This document shows, one piece after another, positions 35,263 through 42,057 of a stretch of 51,427 bases of DNA. Positions within the stretch are counted from its first letter, which is position 1. Each line of letters begins with the position of its first letter. Where the stretch lies: the NCBI GenBank assembly GCA_947646015.1, contig CANSEY010000030.1, forward strand, positions 1 through 51,427. Reading direction: 5' to 3'. The translations under genes were made by a program, and so were the position numbers. The notes beneath the pieces are model-generated. The model searched no databases. It had not been told where the DNA came from and saw only the letters and a program-made list of their open reading frames with translations. Origin of the DNA: an uncultured Bacteroides sp. (GTDB taxonomy: Bacteria > Bacteroidota > Bacteroidia > Bacteroidales > Bacteroidaceae).

Positions 35263-35312
35263 GGTGTGGAATATTTCCACACCCTTTTCCACATTTTCCA
35301 CAACATTCCACA
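35263..35312. promoter_or_regulatory. Palindrome plus TTCCACA half-sites, candidate activator binding region
   Basis: A perfect 21-bp palindrome (GGTGTGGAA, TAT, TTCCACACC; 35263-35283) is followed by further TTCCACA half-sites at 35287, 35296 and 35306. Counting the one in the palindrome (35275), spacings are 12, 9 and 10 bp, close to one helical turn. It begins 10 bp after the regulator's stop and about 100 bp upstream of a -24/-12-like element, the usual place for an enhancer-binding site. Alternatives: a weak terminator hairpin, or DnaA-like boxes (TTTTCCACA differs from TTATCCACA at one base). Confidence 0.6.
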
Positions 35313-35380
35313 CTGCATCCCATTTCCATTCATTTTTTACTCACCTACAAATCAACAGATTAGTTCACACGTATTCTTTT

Positions 35381-35395
35381 TGGCACAAGATTTGG
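35381..35395 (+). promoter_or_regulatory. Candidate sigma-54 (-24/-12) promoter
   Basis: TGGCAC-N5-TTGG matches the sigma-54 consensus TGGCAC-N5-TTGC except for the last base. The -24 GG is intact and the spacing is right. It is directly downstream of a sigma-54 activator gene and its putative enhancer, and upstream of the small exported protein gene. Transcription would start near 35407. Confidence 0.55.
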
Positions 35396-35423
35396 GAAAT
35401 ACTCAATACAAGTGTTTAACCAA

Positions 35424-35483
35424 ATGAAAGATAAAACTAAAGAGTTAGTTTTATAGTAGTAGCAATGTTTATGTTTGTTTGTG
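35424..35483 (+). pseudogene. Decayed copy of the leader of the next gene, with 10-codon ORF
   Basis: 35442-35483 aligns with 35558-35597 inside the next gene: about 37 of 40 positions match, with a 2-nt insertion (TA) in the upstream copy. The ATG at 35424 reads MKDKTKELVL then TAG (35424-35456). Without the TA insertion it would continue as LVLVVAMFMFVC, nearly the same as the downstream signal peptide. It is either the remnant of a tandem duplication or a short upstream ORF in the leader of the next gene. Confidence 0.6.
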
Positions 35484-35551
35484 ATGGTTTTAACCTAGAC
35501 CTTAACATGAAATTAAAAACAGACAATCAGAACTTTAACAAGAAAATAATT

Positions 35552-35749
35552 ATGAAAAAGTTAGTTTTAGTAGTAGCTATGTTTATGTTTGCTTGTGGAT
35601 CGTTCTTTACAATGGCACAGGATCCGGTGAAAAAAGACCCAAAGAAAGAGGTCAAAGACACTGCAAAAACTGAGCCTAAGAAAGAAGTAGCCGACACAAC
35701 CGCTATAACGGTCGCAGCATCAGGAGCATTTGCACAGTTTGCCGAATAA
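35552..35749 (+). CDS. Small exported Lys/Glu-rich protein, unknown function
   Basis: The 65-residue product begins MKKLVLVVAMFMFACGSF, a signal peptide with a likely signal-peptidase I site after TMA (mature protein from QDPVKK). The mature 43 or so residues carry two related units, DPKKEVKDTAK and EPKKEVADTTA, then a hydrophobic end (AASGAFAQFAE). I do not recognise a family or function. The frame is open upstream to 35465, but that part is the decayed leader copy, so the ATG at 35552 is chosen. It is probably monocistronic, read from the -24/-12-like element at 35381, and ends at its own terminator. Confidence 0.7.
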   Translation: MKKLVLVVAMFMFACGSFFTMAQDPVKKDPKKEVKDTAKTEPKKEVADTTAITVAASGAFAQFAE

Positions 35750-35767
35750 TAGTAAGCACACTACAAC

Positions 35768-35811
35768 AAAAAAGCCATTCCTACTTCGTCTATTCAGGGA
35801 ATGGCTTTTTT
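35768..35811 (+). terminator. Intrinsic terminator after the small exported protein gene
   Basis: AGCCATTCC (35773-35781) pairs with GGAATGGCT (35798-35806), followed by a T run on the plus strand. A-rich sequence on the other side lets it work in both directions. Confidence 0.9.
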
Positions 35812-35897
35812 GCGTTTATATAGGAAAGTAGATAACCAAAGTTGTGCTCCGGTTGAAATTATTTGAGGATCCATCTAAATGAAACCATCACTCTTTT

Positions 35898-36563
35898 TCA
35901 TTGAAATCCATGCCATAAGTTACTATCCGGTACAGGAGCATCGAGTTCAATCAATTCTTTAGACACCGGATGAACAAAACGCACATGCCGGGCATGCAAA
36001 CAAATACTTCCATCCGGATTGGAACGTGCAGAACCATATTTCAAATCACCTTTGATGGGACATCCCATCTTTGCCAACTGGCAACGAATCTGATGATGAC
36101 GTCCGGTCTTCAGATCAACTTCGAGTAGAAAGTAATGATCCGAATGTCCGATAAGTTTATAGTTCAGAATCGCCTTTTTACTGTTGGGAACCTCCTTATC
36201 ATAAGCGTAGCTTTTATTCTGCTTCTCGTTACGCACCAGATAGTGAACCAATTCTCCTTCGGGTTGCTTCGGACAATTCTTCACGATGGCCCAATAGGTC
36301 TTTTTCACTTCACTGTTCTTAAACATCTCATTCAAGCGGGAAAGAGCCTTACTGGTTTTCGCAAAAATAACAAGACCGCTCACGGGGCGGTCCAGCCGAT
36401 GGGTTACACCGATAAAGACATTTCCGGGTTTCTGATATTTATCTTTCAGATATTGCTTGACAGTTTCTGAAAGAGGAGTATCACCCGTTTTGTCTCCCTG
36501 AACGATTTCGGAAGCGGTCTTGTTAACTACTATAATATGATTGTCTTCGTATATGACGGTCAT
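35898..36563 (-). CDS. RluA-family pseudouridine synthase without S4 domain
   Basis: The 221-residue enzyme isomerises uridine to pseudouridine in RNA. The catalytic motif HRLDR at 55-59 (Asp58) and TGRHHQIRCQLA are the RluA-family blocks. It starts directly with the catalytic fold (YEDNHIIVVNK), so it lacks the N-terminal S4 RNA-binding domain of RluC/RluD and is nearer the RluA/TruC size class. The target RNA cannot be told. It is third after tetR and fabG, with an 8-nt gap to fabG. Confidence 0.9.
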   Translation of the reverse strand: MTVIYEDNHIIVVNKTASEIVQGDKTGDTPLSETVKQYLKDKYQKPGNVFIGVTHRLDRPVSGLVIFAKTSKALSRLNEMFKNSEVKKTYWAIVKNCPKQPEGELVHYLVRNEKQNKSYAYDKEVPNSKKAILNYKLIGHSDHYFLLEVDLKTGRHHQIRCQLAKMGCPIKGDLKYGSARSNPDGSICLHARHVRFVHPVSKELIELDAPVPDSNLWHGFQ

Positions 36564-36571
36564 ACCGAATA

Positions 36572-37318
36572 TTACATATTCATACCACCATCTACCTGAA
36601 TCACCTGACCTGATACATAAGAAGACATATCAGAAGCAAGGAAAGTAGCGATGTTAGCCACATCTTCAGGAGTACCGCCACGACGCAATGGAATCTTCTT
36701 AGCCCATTCTGTTTTCACTTCTTCCGAAAGGCCGGCTGTCATGTCAGTAATGATGAATCCCGGAGCAATGGCATTGGCACGGATACCACGAGAGCCAAGC
36801 TCCTGAGCGATAGATTTAGCCAAACCAATCATACCTGCTTTTGAAGCTGAATAGTTAGCTTGTCCGGCATTACCGTGAACACCCACTACAGAAGCCATAT
36901 TAATAATGCTTCCGGCTTTCTGGCGCATCATGATCGGAGTACACGCATGCACAAAGTTAAAAGCAGATTTCAGGTTCACATTAATAACCATATCCCACTG
37001 CTGTTCGCTCATACGCATCATCAATCCGTCACGAGTGATACCTGCATTGTTTACCAGAATATCGATACGGCCGAAATCTTTATGAATCTCTTCCACTACT
37101 TTTGCAGTATCTTCAAAATTGGCAGCATTCGACGCATATCCTTTGGCTTTCACACCCATTGCTTCGATTTCTTTTGCTGTATTCTGTGCATTCTCATCGA
37201 TAACAAGATCTGTAAATGCAATATTTGCTCCTTCAGAAGCAAATTTCAAAGCAATAGCTTTACCAATACCACGAGCCGCACCGGTCACAATGGCTGTTTT
37301 TCCATCTAATAATCCCAT
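36572..37318 (-). CDS. fabG: 3-oxoacyl-[acyl-carrier-protein] reductase
   Basis: The 248-residue short-chain dehydrogenase reduces 3-oxoacyl-ACP with NADPH in fatty acid elongation. The cofactor motif TGAARGIG lies at 12-19 and NNAG at 90-93. The catalytic set Asn115, Ser143, Tyr156 and Lys160 (YSASK) is complete. The sequence is typical of FabG throughout. It lies 12 nt after a TetR regulator and 8 nt before an rluA-like gene, apart from other fab genes. Confidence 0.93.
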   Translation of the reverse strand: MGLLDGKTAIVTGAARGIGKAIALKFASEGANIAFTDLVIDENAQNTAKEIEAMGVKAKGYASNAANFEDTAKVVEEIHKDFGRIDILVNNAGITRDGLMMRMSEQQWDMVINVNLKSAFNFVHACTPIMMRQKAGSIINMASVVGVHGNAGQANYSASKAGMIGLAKSIAQELGSRGIRANAIAPGFIITDMTAGLSEEVKTEWAKKIPLRRGGTPEDVANIATFLASDMSSYVSGQVIQVDGGMNM

Positions 37319-37330
37319 ACTAAATTTAAA

Positions 37331-37927
37331 TTATTGATTAATTTCTGTTCTATGTAGTGCGCCAAACACGATGTTGGCAACATATCTTTTTCGGGTTTCC
37401 ATATCCAGATTAGCTCCTATATGTCCCCGGATATAAGGCACTTCGATACCTTTTACGCAATAGTGTACCAATGCAGCAGTCATTTCCACATCATCTACAT
37501 GAAACACTCCTTTGTCCTGTCCTTCCTTCAGCACGCTTTTAAACAGTTGCATTTCTTTTGCATCAAAGCGCTTCCGAACTTTTTCCACACGCCAAATATC
37601 TCTAAAAAAATTAGCACGAAGGGTTCCATTGCGATATACTACTTCCTTTACCGCATCCAGCCGGGTGTAAATCATCTCTATAATCTTTTTATCAGGAGAG
37701 ATATCTTTATCTGCCACACGCTTCATCATATCCGACAGAATATCCAGTTCAGACTCTACAACAGCCAAATAGATTTCATCCTTACTTTTAAAATAAGTAT
37801 AGAGCGTACGTCTACCCTTTTTAGAAGCAAGAGCGATATCATTCATTGTAGTATTCTCCACTCCCATCTTTGCGAAAAGCTGACGGGCAACGTCTACTAA
37901 CTTGGCTTTTGTCTTTGATACGGTCAT
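37331..37927 (-). CDS. TetR-family transcriptional regulator
   Basis: The 198-residue protein has an N-terminal TetR helix-turn-helix (about 5-52; VARQLFAKMGVENTTMNDIA, KKGRRTLYTYFKSKDEIYLA) and an all-helical C-terminal domain likely to bind a small ligand. It is first in a run with fabG, so a role in sensing acyl-CoA/ACP or controlling lipid synthesis is plausible but unproven (inference). No clear palindrome was picked out at its promoter. Confidence 0.9.
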   Translation of the reverse strand: MTVSKTKAKLVDVARQLFAKMGVENTTMNDIALASKKGRRTLYTYFKSKDEIYLAVVESELDILSDMMKRVADKDISPDKKIIEMIYTRLDAVKEVVYRNGTLRANFFRDIWRVEKVRKRFDAKEMQLFKSVLKEGQDKGVFHVDDVEMTAALVHYCVKGIEVPYIRGHIGANLDMETRKRYVANIVFGALHRTEINQ

Positions 37928-37958
37928 AGGTTAATTGCACATTGCTGAATTATTTGTG

Positions 37959-37966
37959 CAAAAGTA
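37959..37966 (-). promoter_or_regulatory. -7 element for the tetR-fabG-rluA operon
   Basis: TACTTTTG on the minus strand matches TAnnTTTG, 31 nt before the tetR ATG. The -33 is unclear. Confidence 0.6.
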
Positions 37967-38114
37967 ATTCTTTTCTTTCGTCCACACAAGAAAACAAATA
38001 AATTATTAACAATTGTATGTGAAAACAGATAAAAAAAATCAATCTAGTTCAGCACTGATCCTCAAGTATATAGTATAAAAGAAGCTCTTTTATAAAAAAA
38101 TAAATGCCGAAATA

Positions 38115-38145
38115 TTTGGTAGTTCAAATAAAAGCCGTACCTTTG
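38115..38145 (+). promoter_or_regulatory. Full -33/-7 promoter of the initiator tRNA gene
   Basis: TTTG (38115-38118), 19 nt, then TACCTTTG (38138-38145): both Bacteroides consensus elements at the expected spacing. It is the best promoter match in the window. Confidence 0.85.
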
Positions 38146-38165
38146 CACTCACAAAACAGAAACAT

Positions 38166-38238
<73 letters not shown>

Positions 38239-38250
38239 CTAAATAGAAGA

Positions 38251-38290
38251 AGAAAGGCTGATAATTAATCGATTATCAGCCTTTCTTATT
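38251..38290 (+). terminator. Intrinsic terminator after tRNA-fMet
   Basis: A 15-bp perfect stem (38251-38265 with 38272-38286, core AAAGGCTGATAAT/ATTATCAGCCTTT) has a 6-nt loop and is followed by TATTTTAT. It starts 12 nt past the tRNA. Confidence 0.9.
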
Positions 38291-38728
38291 TTATATCGAG
38301 ATAAGGAGCAGAGCCGGAATCAGGATTCCGGGATCTTCCATAATTCCTGAGGGATTCTATAATAAGAATGATGAATTCGGAATATCGGCTTGCTCTCTTA
38401 CAGAAAATGAATTTCAATCTTCCATCTTCCACCCGCATCTTCCACCCGCTGATTTGGGAGTATATCAATAGCTAAGATACTAATTAATAATGGTAAGATG
38501 GGCGTTTCTTAACCAGATATCCTGTTTAGAGCATTCTGTTTTTCATTACTATTTAATAAAAAATGGTATGTTATCTATCTGATCCCCCATATCCGAGCCC
38601 ATGAACCCGCGTATCTGTGCTGAGGTAAAGAAACCGAGATTTGTTATAATAGACTTAAAGGCAAGATGTTAAGAGTAATGATGTATCTGTTTAAAATCTT
38701 AGTGAGAGACCAGATTCGTATCCTTCAA
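38291..38728. other. Gene-free interval
   Basis: It holds one exact 13-bp tandem direct repeat (CATCTTCCACCCG twice, 38423-38448) and otherwise AT-rich sequence. I see no gene, RNA fold or clear terminator for the glycosidase gene that ends at 38729. Confidence 0.5.
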
Positions 38729-40252
38729 CTACATAACCCTTATCACCATCCCCGGATCAGAACAATCTCCTTCTGAAGCATTCATAAGTCCTACCCGGCT
38801 AATTACTTCTCCCGGAATTACCAATCGATTATCCTTGATTACAACATTGGAAGTAATGTCCACCGGATTCTCACCGGCCAGATCCTGCGCAAAAACCGTA
38901 TGCTTTCCTGTTTTCAATGGAGAAGGAAACACCATTGTCACTTCTTTGAAATAACCAAATAGTCCGATAGGTATGTCCCAACGGTCGACGGATATCGAAA
39001 CAGCAACCTTTTCGGTTACATACTCACGTCCTACATTACGGCCTATAGTAGAAACGGCTACAGCGCCATTGGGGTATCGGGAAGCCAACACAAACGGACA
39101 AACCGACAAAGGAGCTCCGGATACCTCCGGTAACTTCATATTCCGAGCAACCCGCGCCGGTGCATCGGCCGTTACATCTGCACCCACCGTACGCCCCTTA
39201 TTCCAAGTCTCATTTTCCTGTAGAATCCAATGATCGGTTAACTTCACACTGTCGATGGCGAAAGTCCCGTAACCCACTGCAAACGGCTCAGCTATCCGAT
39301 GCCATCTGACACCACGCACGACTTCATCCAGACGCCGCTTAATATCACGTCCGACCGGAGGAAACACAAAATCTTGTGCCCCATCCGGCAAAGTCCCTGC
39401 GAACGGATGTCGCATCACACCGATAGCACAGCCCAAACCTACCGCAATATAAGGTTCATCTTCACAATTAATAATTCCTTTCGCTCCCTCGACTGTCTTA
39501 TAAGGCAATAAATCACAAATACGCCGGATAGTTATCGGCTGCGCCGTAATATTTTCGACATCATAGGTCCGAAAAACATCGCTAAACTCAATAAATTCAT
39601 TTCGCAAAGCATGTTCTATATATAAATGGGGAGCATATCGCTTGCCGATAGCTGTCAACTTTCTTCTCCATTCCCCATTCCTGTCTTCCTTCCCCCAATC
39701 AACTTTCCAATAATCAAATCCGGCAGCATTTGCCGCTTTAATTCGTTGTTTCCAATACTCCTCTTCAGGAATAGCTGCATGCGTCTCTGCCTTCTGGGCA
39801 CAAATCCATCCACCGACACCTTTCCAGCCTTTACTCTTGATCTGTTCCGATAATTGTTTCAAACGCTCCACTGCATCTCCACGAAAAGACGGAAAACGAT
39901 CAGAACTCAGTTCTACGCAACCTAAATAAAGATTGGGTGAATCATTCACATCTTTAGGAATATCCCACGAATCGTCCATTACAAAGTAAAGATCTTTTCG
40001 GATTGCAGGATAACAATCCACCCAATTCTGATAAAGCCCGTCCCCCAATAAATAATCTTCAGTCATAGCAGCCCTGGTCAGTTCAGTACTTTTATAGCTG
40101 GCCACATAGCCTTGTAAATTCCACGTGCAAAAGTAATCGGGAGCTTGCGATGGCATATCAGGCACAAGGCTTTTTACTAAGCGCGGCTGTCCGGCAGCAG
40201 AAACAGCCATACTACAAAATAACGATATCAGTAAGTTTCTATATCCTATCAT
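38729..40252 (-). CDS. Secreted glycoside hydrolase, clan GH-D-like (alpha-galactosidase type)
   Basis: The 507-residue product has a signal peptide (about 1-21) and a TIM-barrel-like core. Motifs recall GH27/GH36 enzymes: YFVMDDSWD at 89-97 (compare DDCW), DYWKVDWG at 180-187 with Asp185 as likely nucleophile, and FRTYDVE at 227-233 with Asp231 as likely acid/base. A C-terminal beta domain (about 400-507) follows. Substrate and exact family are uncertain. No SusC/SusD genes are next to it, so it is not in an evident polysaccharide utilisation locus. It has its own -7 element and lies 132 nt after the ABC operon. Confidence 0.72.
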   Translation of the reverse strand: MIGYRNLLISLFCSMAVSAAGQPRLVKSLVPDMPSQAPDYFCTWNLQGYVASYKSTELTRAAMTEDYLLGDGLYQNWVDCYPAIRKDLYFVMDDSWDIPKDVNDSPNLYLGCVELSSDRFPSFRGDAVERLKQLSEQIKSKGWKGVGGWICAQKAETHAAIPEEEYWKQRIKAANAAGFDYWKVDWGKEDRNGEWRRKLTAIGKRYAPHLYIEHALRNEFIEFSDVFRTYDVENITAQPITIRRICDLLPYKTVEGAKGIINCEDEPYIAVGLGCAIGVMRHPFAGTLPDGAQDFVFPPVGRDIKRRLDEVVRGVRWHRIAEPFAVGYGTFAIDSVKLTDHWILQENETWNKGRTVGADVTADAPARVARNMKLPEVSGAPLSVCPFVLASRYPNGAVAVSTIGRNVGREYVTEKVAVSISVDRWDIPIGLFGYFKEVTMVFPSPLKTGKHTVFAQDLAGENPVDITSNVVIKDNRLVIPGEVISRVGLMNASEGDCSDPGMVIRVM

Positions 40253-40289
40253 GGTAAAGTAAATTTTAGGTTAACAAGAACGAATATTG

Positions 40290-40297
40290 CAAATATA
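40290..40297 (-). promoter_or_regulatory. -7 element for the glycoside hydrolase gene
   Basis: TATATTTG on the minus strand matches TAnnTTTG, 38 nt before the ATG. A TTTG (40320-40323, minus) lies 22 nt upstream, slightly longer than ideal. Confidence 0.55.
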
Positions 40298-40384
40298 AGC
40301 ATTCTTACCACTTGCCGAACAAAATCACTTCATTCATTTCGGTAAGCTGGAAAGAACTTCACCCCTTCACTACCAGGAATCATC

Positions 40385-41158
40385 CTAGCGCCATTTTTTA
40401 TACCTATATAAAATATAACCCACGATAGAAAAGACTATAAAATAACTGATATTAATGGTTTCAAATGATTTCCAATAATAAACCGTTTGCTGCATAAATG
40501 AAGAGTATGCATGTAAAATGGAGGAATACGGAATAAAATTAATGTAACGCCAATTACTCGCAATCATCGAAAACACAGTCATAAAAAAACTAAATCCCAG
40601 TGCTAAAGCATAATTTTTAAACAAGAAACTAAACACATATTGAATAACAAGGATAGGCAATAGCCCAATAAAAACACGAAAGAAGACAGAAATCACTAAA
40701 ATTCTCACATCAAAATTTTGAAAGCCCATTGACGGTAAACAAACGCCCAAAATAAAGCCTGATAACATAAAAGCAACATAGGCGATAAGAACTGACAAGA
40801 ATGTCATTGATATAAGGTAAATAAGTTTAGCTACATAAACAGTGCCTCTGGGAACAGGAAATAAAAACAAGAGAAGGTAATTGTCATTTTTAAACTCTTT
40901 TCCTATATAGGCCGCACAAAACAAGGCTGCCATTAATGGATACAACATACCGTAAAACATGAATAACGTACGTCCGATATTGTATATCCACAAGTTCGTA
41001 CCGTCATAGCCTTCCTGACTCAGATTCCATAAATCATACACAATGAAAGCTACTGTCAACAACACCGGGAAGAATAGAAATAACTTTGCAGCTACATCGT
41101 GACGTGTTTTATAATATTCTGATGCTATGACATTTTGTAAGTCTCTTAATATCCTCAT
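40385..41158 (-). CDS. ABC-2 type transporter permease
   Basis: The 257-residue protein has about six hydrophobic segments after a basic N-terminus (MRILRDLQNVIASEYYKTRHD), the ABC-2 permease pattern. It pairs with the ATPase encoded just upstream (4-nt ATGA overlap) to form an exporter or an envelope-acting ABC complex. It is the last gene of the GntR operon. The substrate is unknown. Confidence 0.85.
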   Translation of the reverse strand: MRILRDLQNVIASEYYKTRHDVAAKLFLFFPVLLTVAFIVYDLWNLSQEGYDGTNLWIYNIGRTLFMFYGMLYPLMAALFCAAYIGKEFKNDNYLLLFLFPVPRGTVYVAKLIYLISMTFLSVLIAYVAFMLSGFILGVCLPSMGFQNFDVRILVISVFFRVFIGLLPILVIQYVFSFLFKNYALALGFSFFMTVFSMIASNWRYINFIPYSSILHAYSSFMQQTVYYWKSFETINISYFIVFSIVGYILYRYKKWR

Positions 41159-42057
41159 TTTGTTTGTGAAGTTAATTTTAAATAAACCGATTCCAAAGTA
41201 TTCTCCAAAGGTTGAATAGCAGATATATGATAACCGCCCTGCCCCAGTAGCTCAATAAGCCTGTCATAGGTAGTATCATTGGAAAGGATAACTTCCAATA
41301 TTGACTCCGACTTGATCCGGCTGTCAATTTGGACCTCTTTACATACCGAATGTAACAAATCCACCTTGTCCAACCTGATATGGATTCTTTTCTCTATACT
41401 GTTTAGTAATTCCGATAAATCTCCTTGATACAATAAACAGCCATGCTGAAGGATACCAACATGGGTACAAGTTTTTTCTACTTCATCAAGTAAATGACTG
41501 GATAAAAAAACGGTCTTACCCTCTTGATGCAGCTGTAAAAGTAACTCTCTTATAGAATGTATCCCCTCCGGATCAAGTCCATTGAGCGGTTCGTCCAGAA
41601 ACAGTATATCCGGATCATGCAATAAAGCCATAGCCATTCCCAATCGATGTATCATACCCGTGGAATAGTGTCGAAGCTTCTTGTTTCTGGCATTCTCAAT
41701 TCCCGTGATTGCCAATACTTTATTGATAGCGGTCCTTCCACAATGATAAATATGGTCTAAATACGCAAGGTGTTCATACCCCGTAAGATTATCATAATAG
41801 AATGGTTCTCCCGGGCATAAGCCTATCTTCCTTAATTGTTTTTCTCTCTGATCTCGAAATGGCTGTCCATCATATAATACCTCACCTTTAACAGGACGAG
41901 CTAAGCCAAGTAATACTTGAATCGTAGTTGTCTTTCCGGAACCATTATTACCTAAATATCCATAGAGTGCATTTTCCGGGATATCCAGATTCAGATTATT
42001 GAGTACCATCTGTTTGCCGTATCGGAAACAGAGATTTCTTATCTCTATTTTGCCCAT
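41155..42057 (-). CDS. ABC transporter ATP-binding protein
   Basis: The 300-residue ATPase has Walker A GNNGSGKTT, signature YSTGMIHRLGMAMAL (a variant of LSGGQ) and Walker B ILFLDEPLNGLD. A C-terminal extension of about 80 residues after the ABC core resembles ABC-2-type drug or bacitracin exporters. It overlaps the esterase-like gene by 13 nt and the permease gene by 4 nt. Confidence 0.92.
   Translation of the reverse strand: MGKIEIRNLCFRYGKQMVLNNLNLDIPENALYGYLGNNGSGKTTTIQVLLGLARPVKGEVLYDGQPFRDQREKQLRKIGLCPGEPFYYDNLTGYEHLAYLDHIYHCGRTAINKVLAITGIENARNKKLRHYSTGMIHRLGMAMALLHDPDILFLDEPLNGLDPEGIHSIRELLLQLHQEGKTVFLSSHLLDEVEKTCTHVGILQHGCLLYQGDLSELLNSIEKRIHIRLDKVDLLHSVCKEVQIDSRIKSESILEVILSNDTTYDRLIELLGQGGYHISAIQPLENTLESVYLKLTSQTK

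Noticed and set aside
35263-35290. Terminator of the sigma-54 regulator gene
   Set aside because: The 9-bp palindrome is followed by only four Ts, and the extra half-sites are not explained by a terminator, though a double role is possible.
35465-35551. Longer 94-residue version of the small exported protein
   Set aside because: The extra N-terminal part is the decayed leader copy; the clean signal peptide starts at 35552.
38286-38468. 60-codon minus-strand frame after the tRNA
   Set aside because: It starts within the tRNA terminator region, has no recognisable features and contains a simple tandem repeat.
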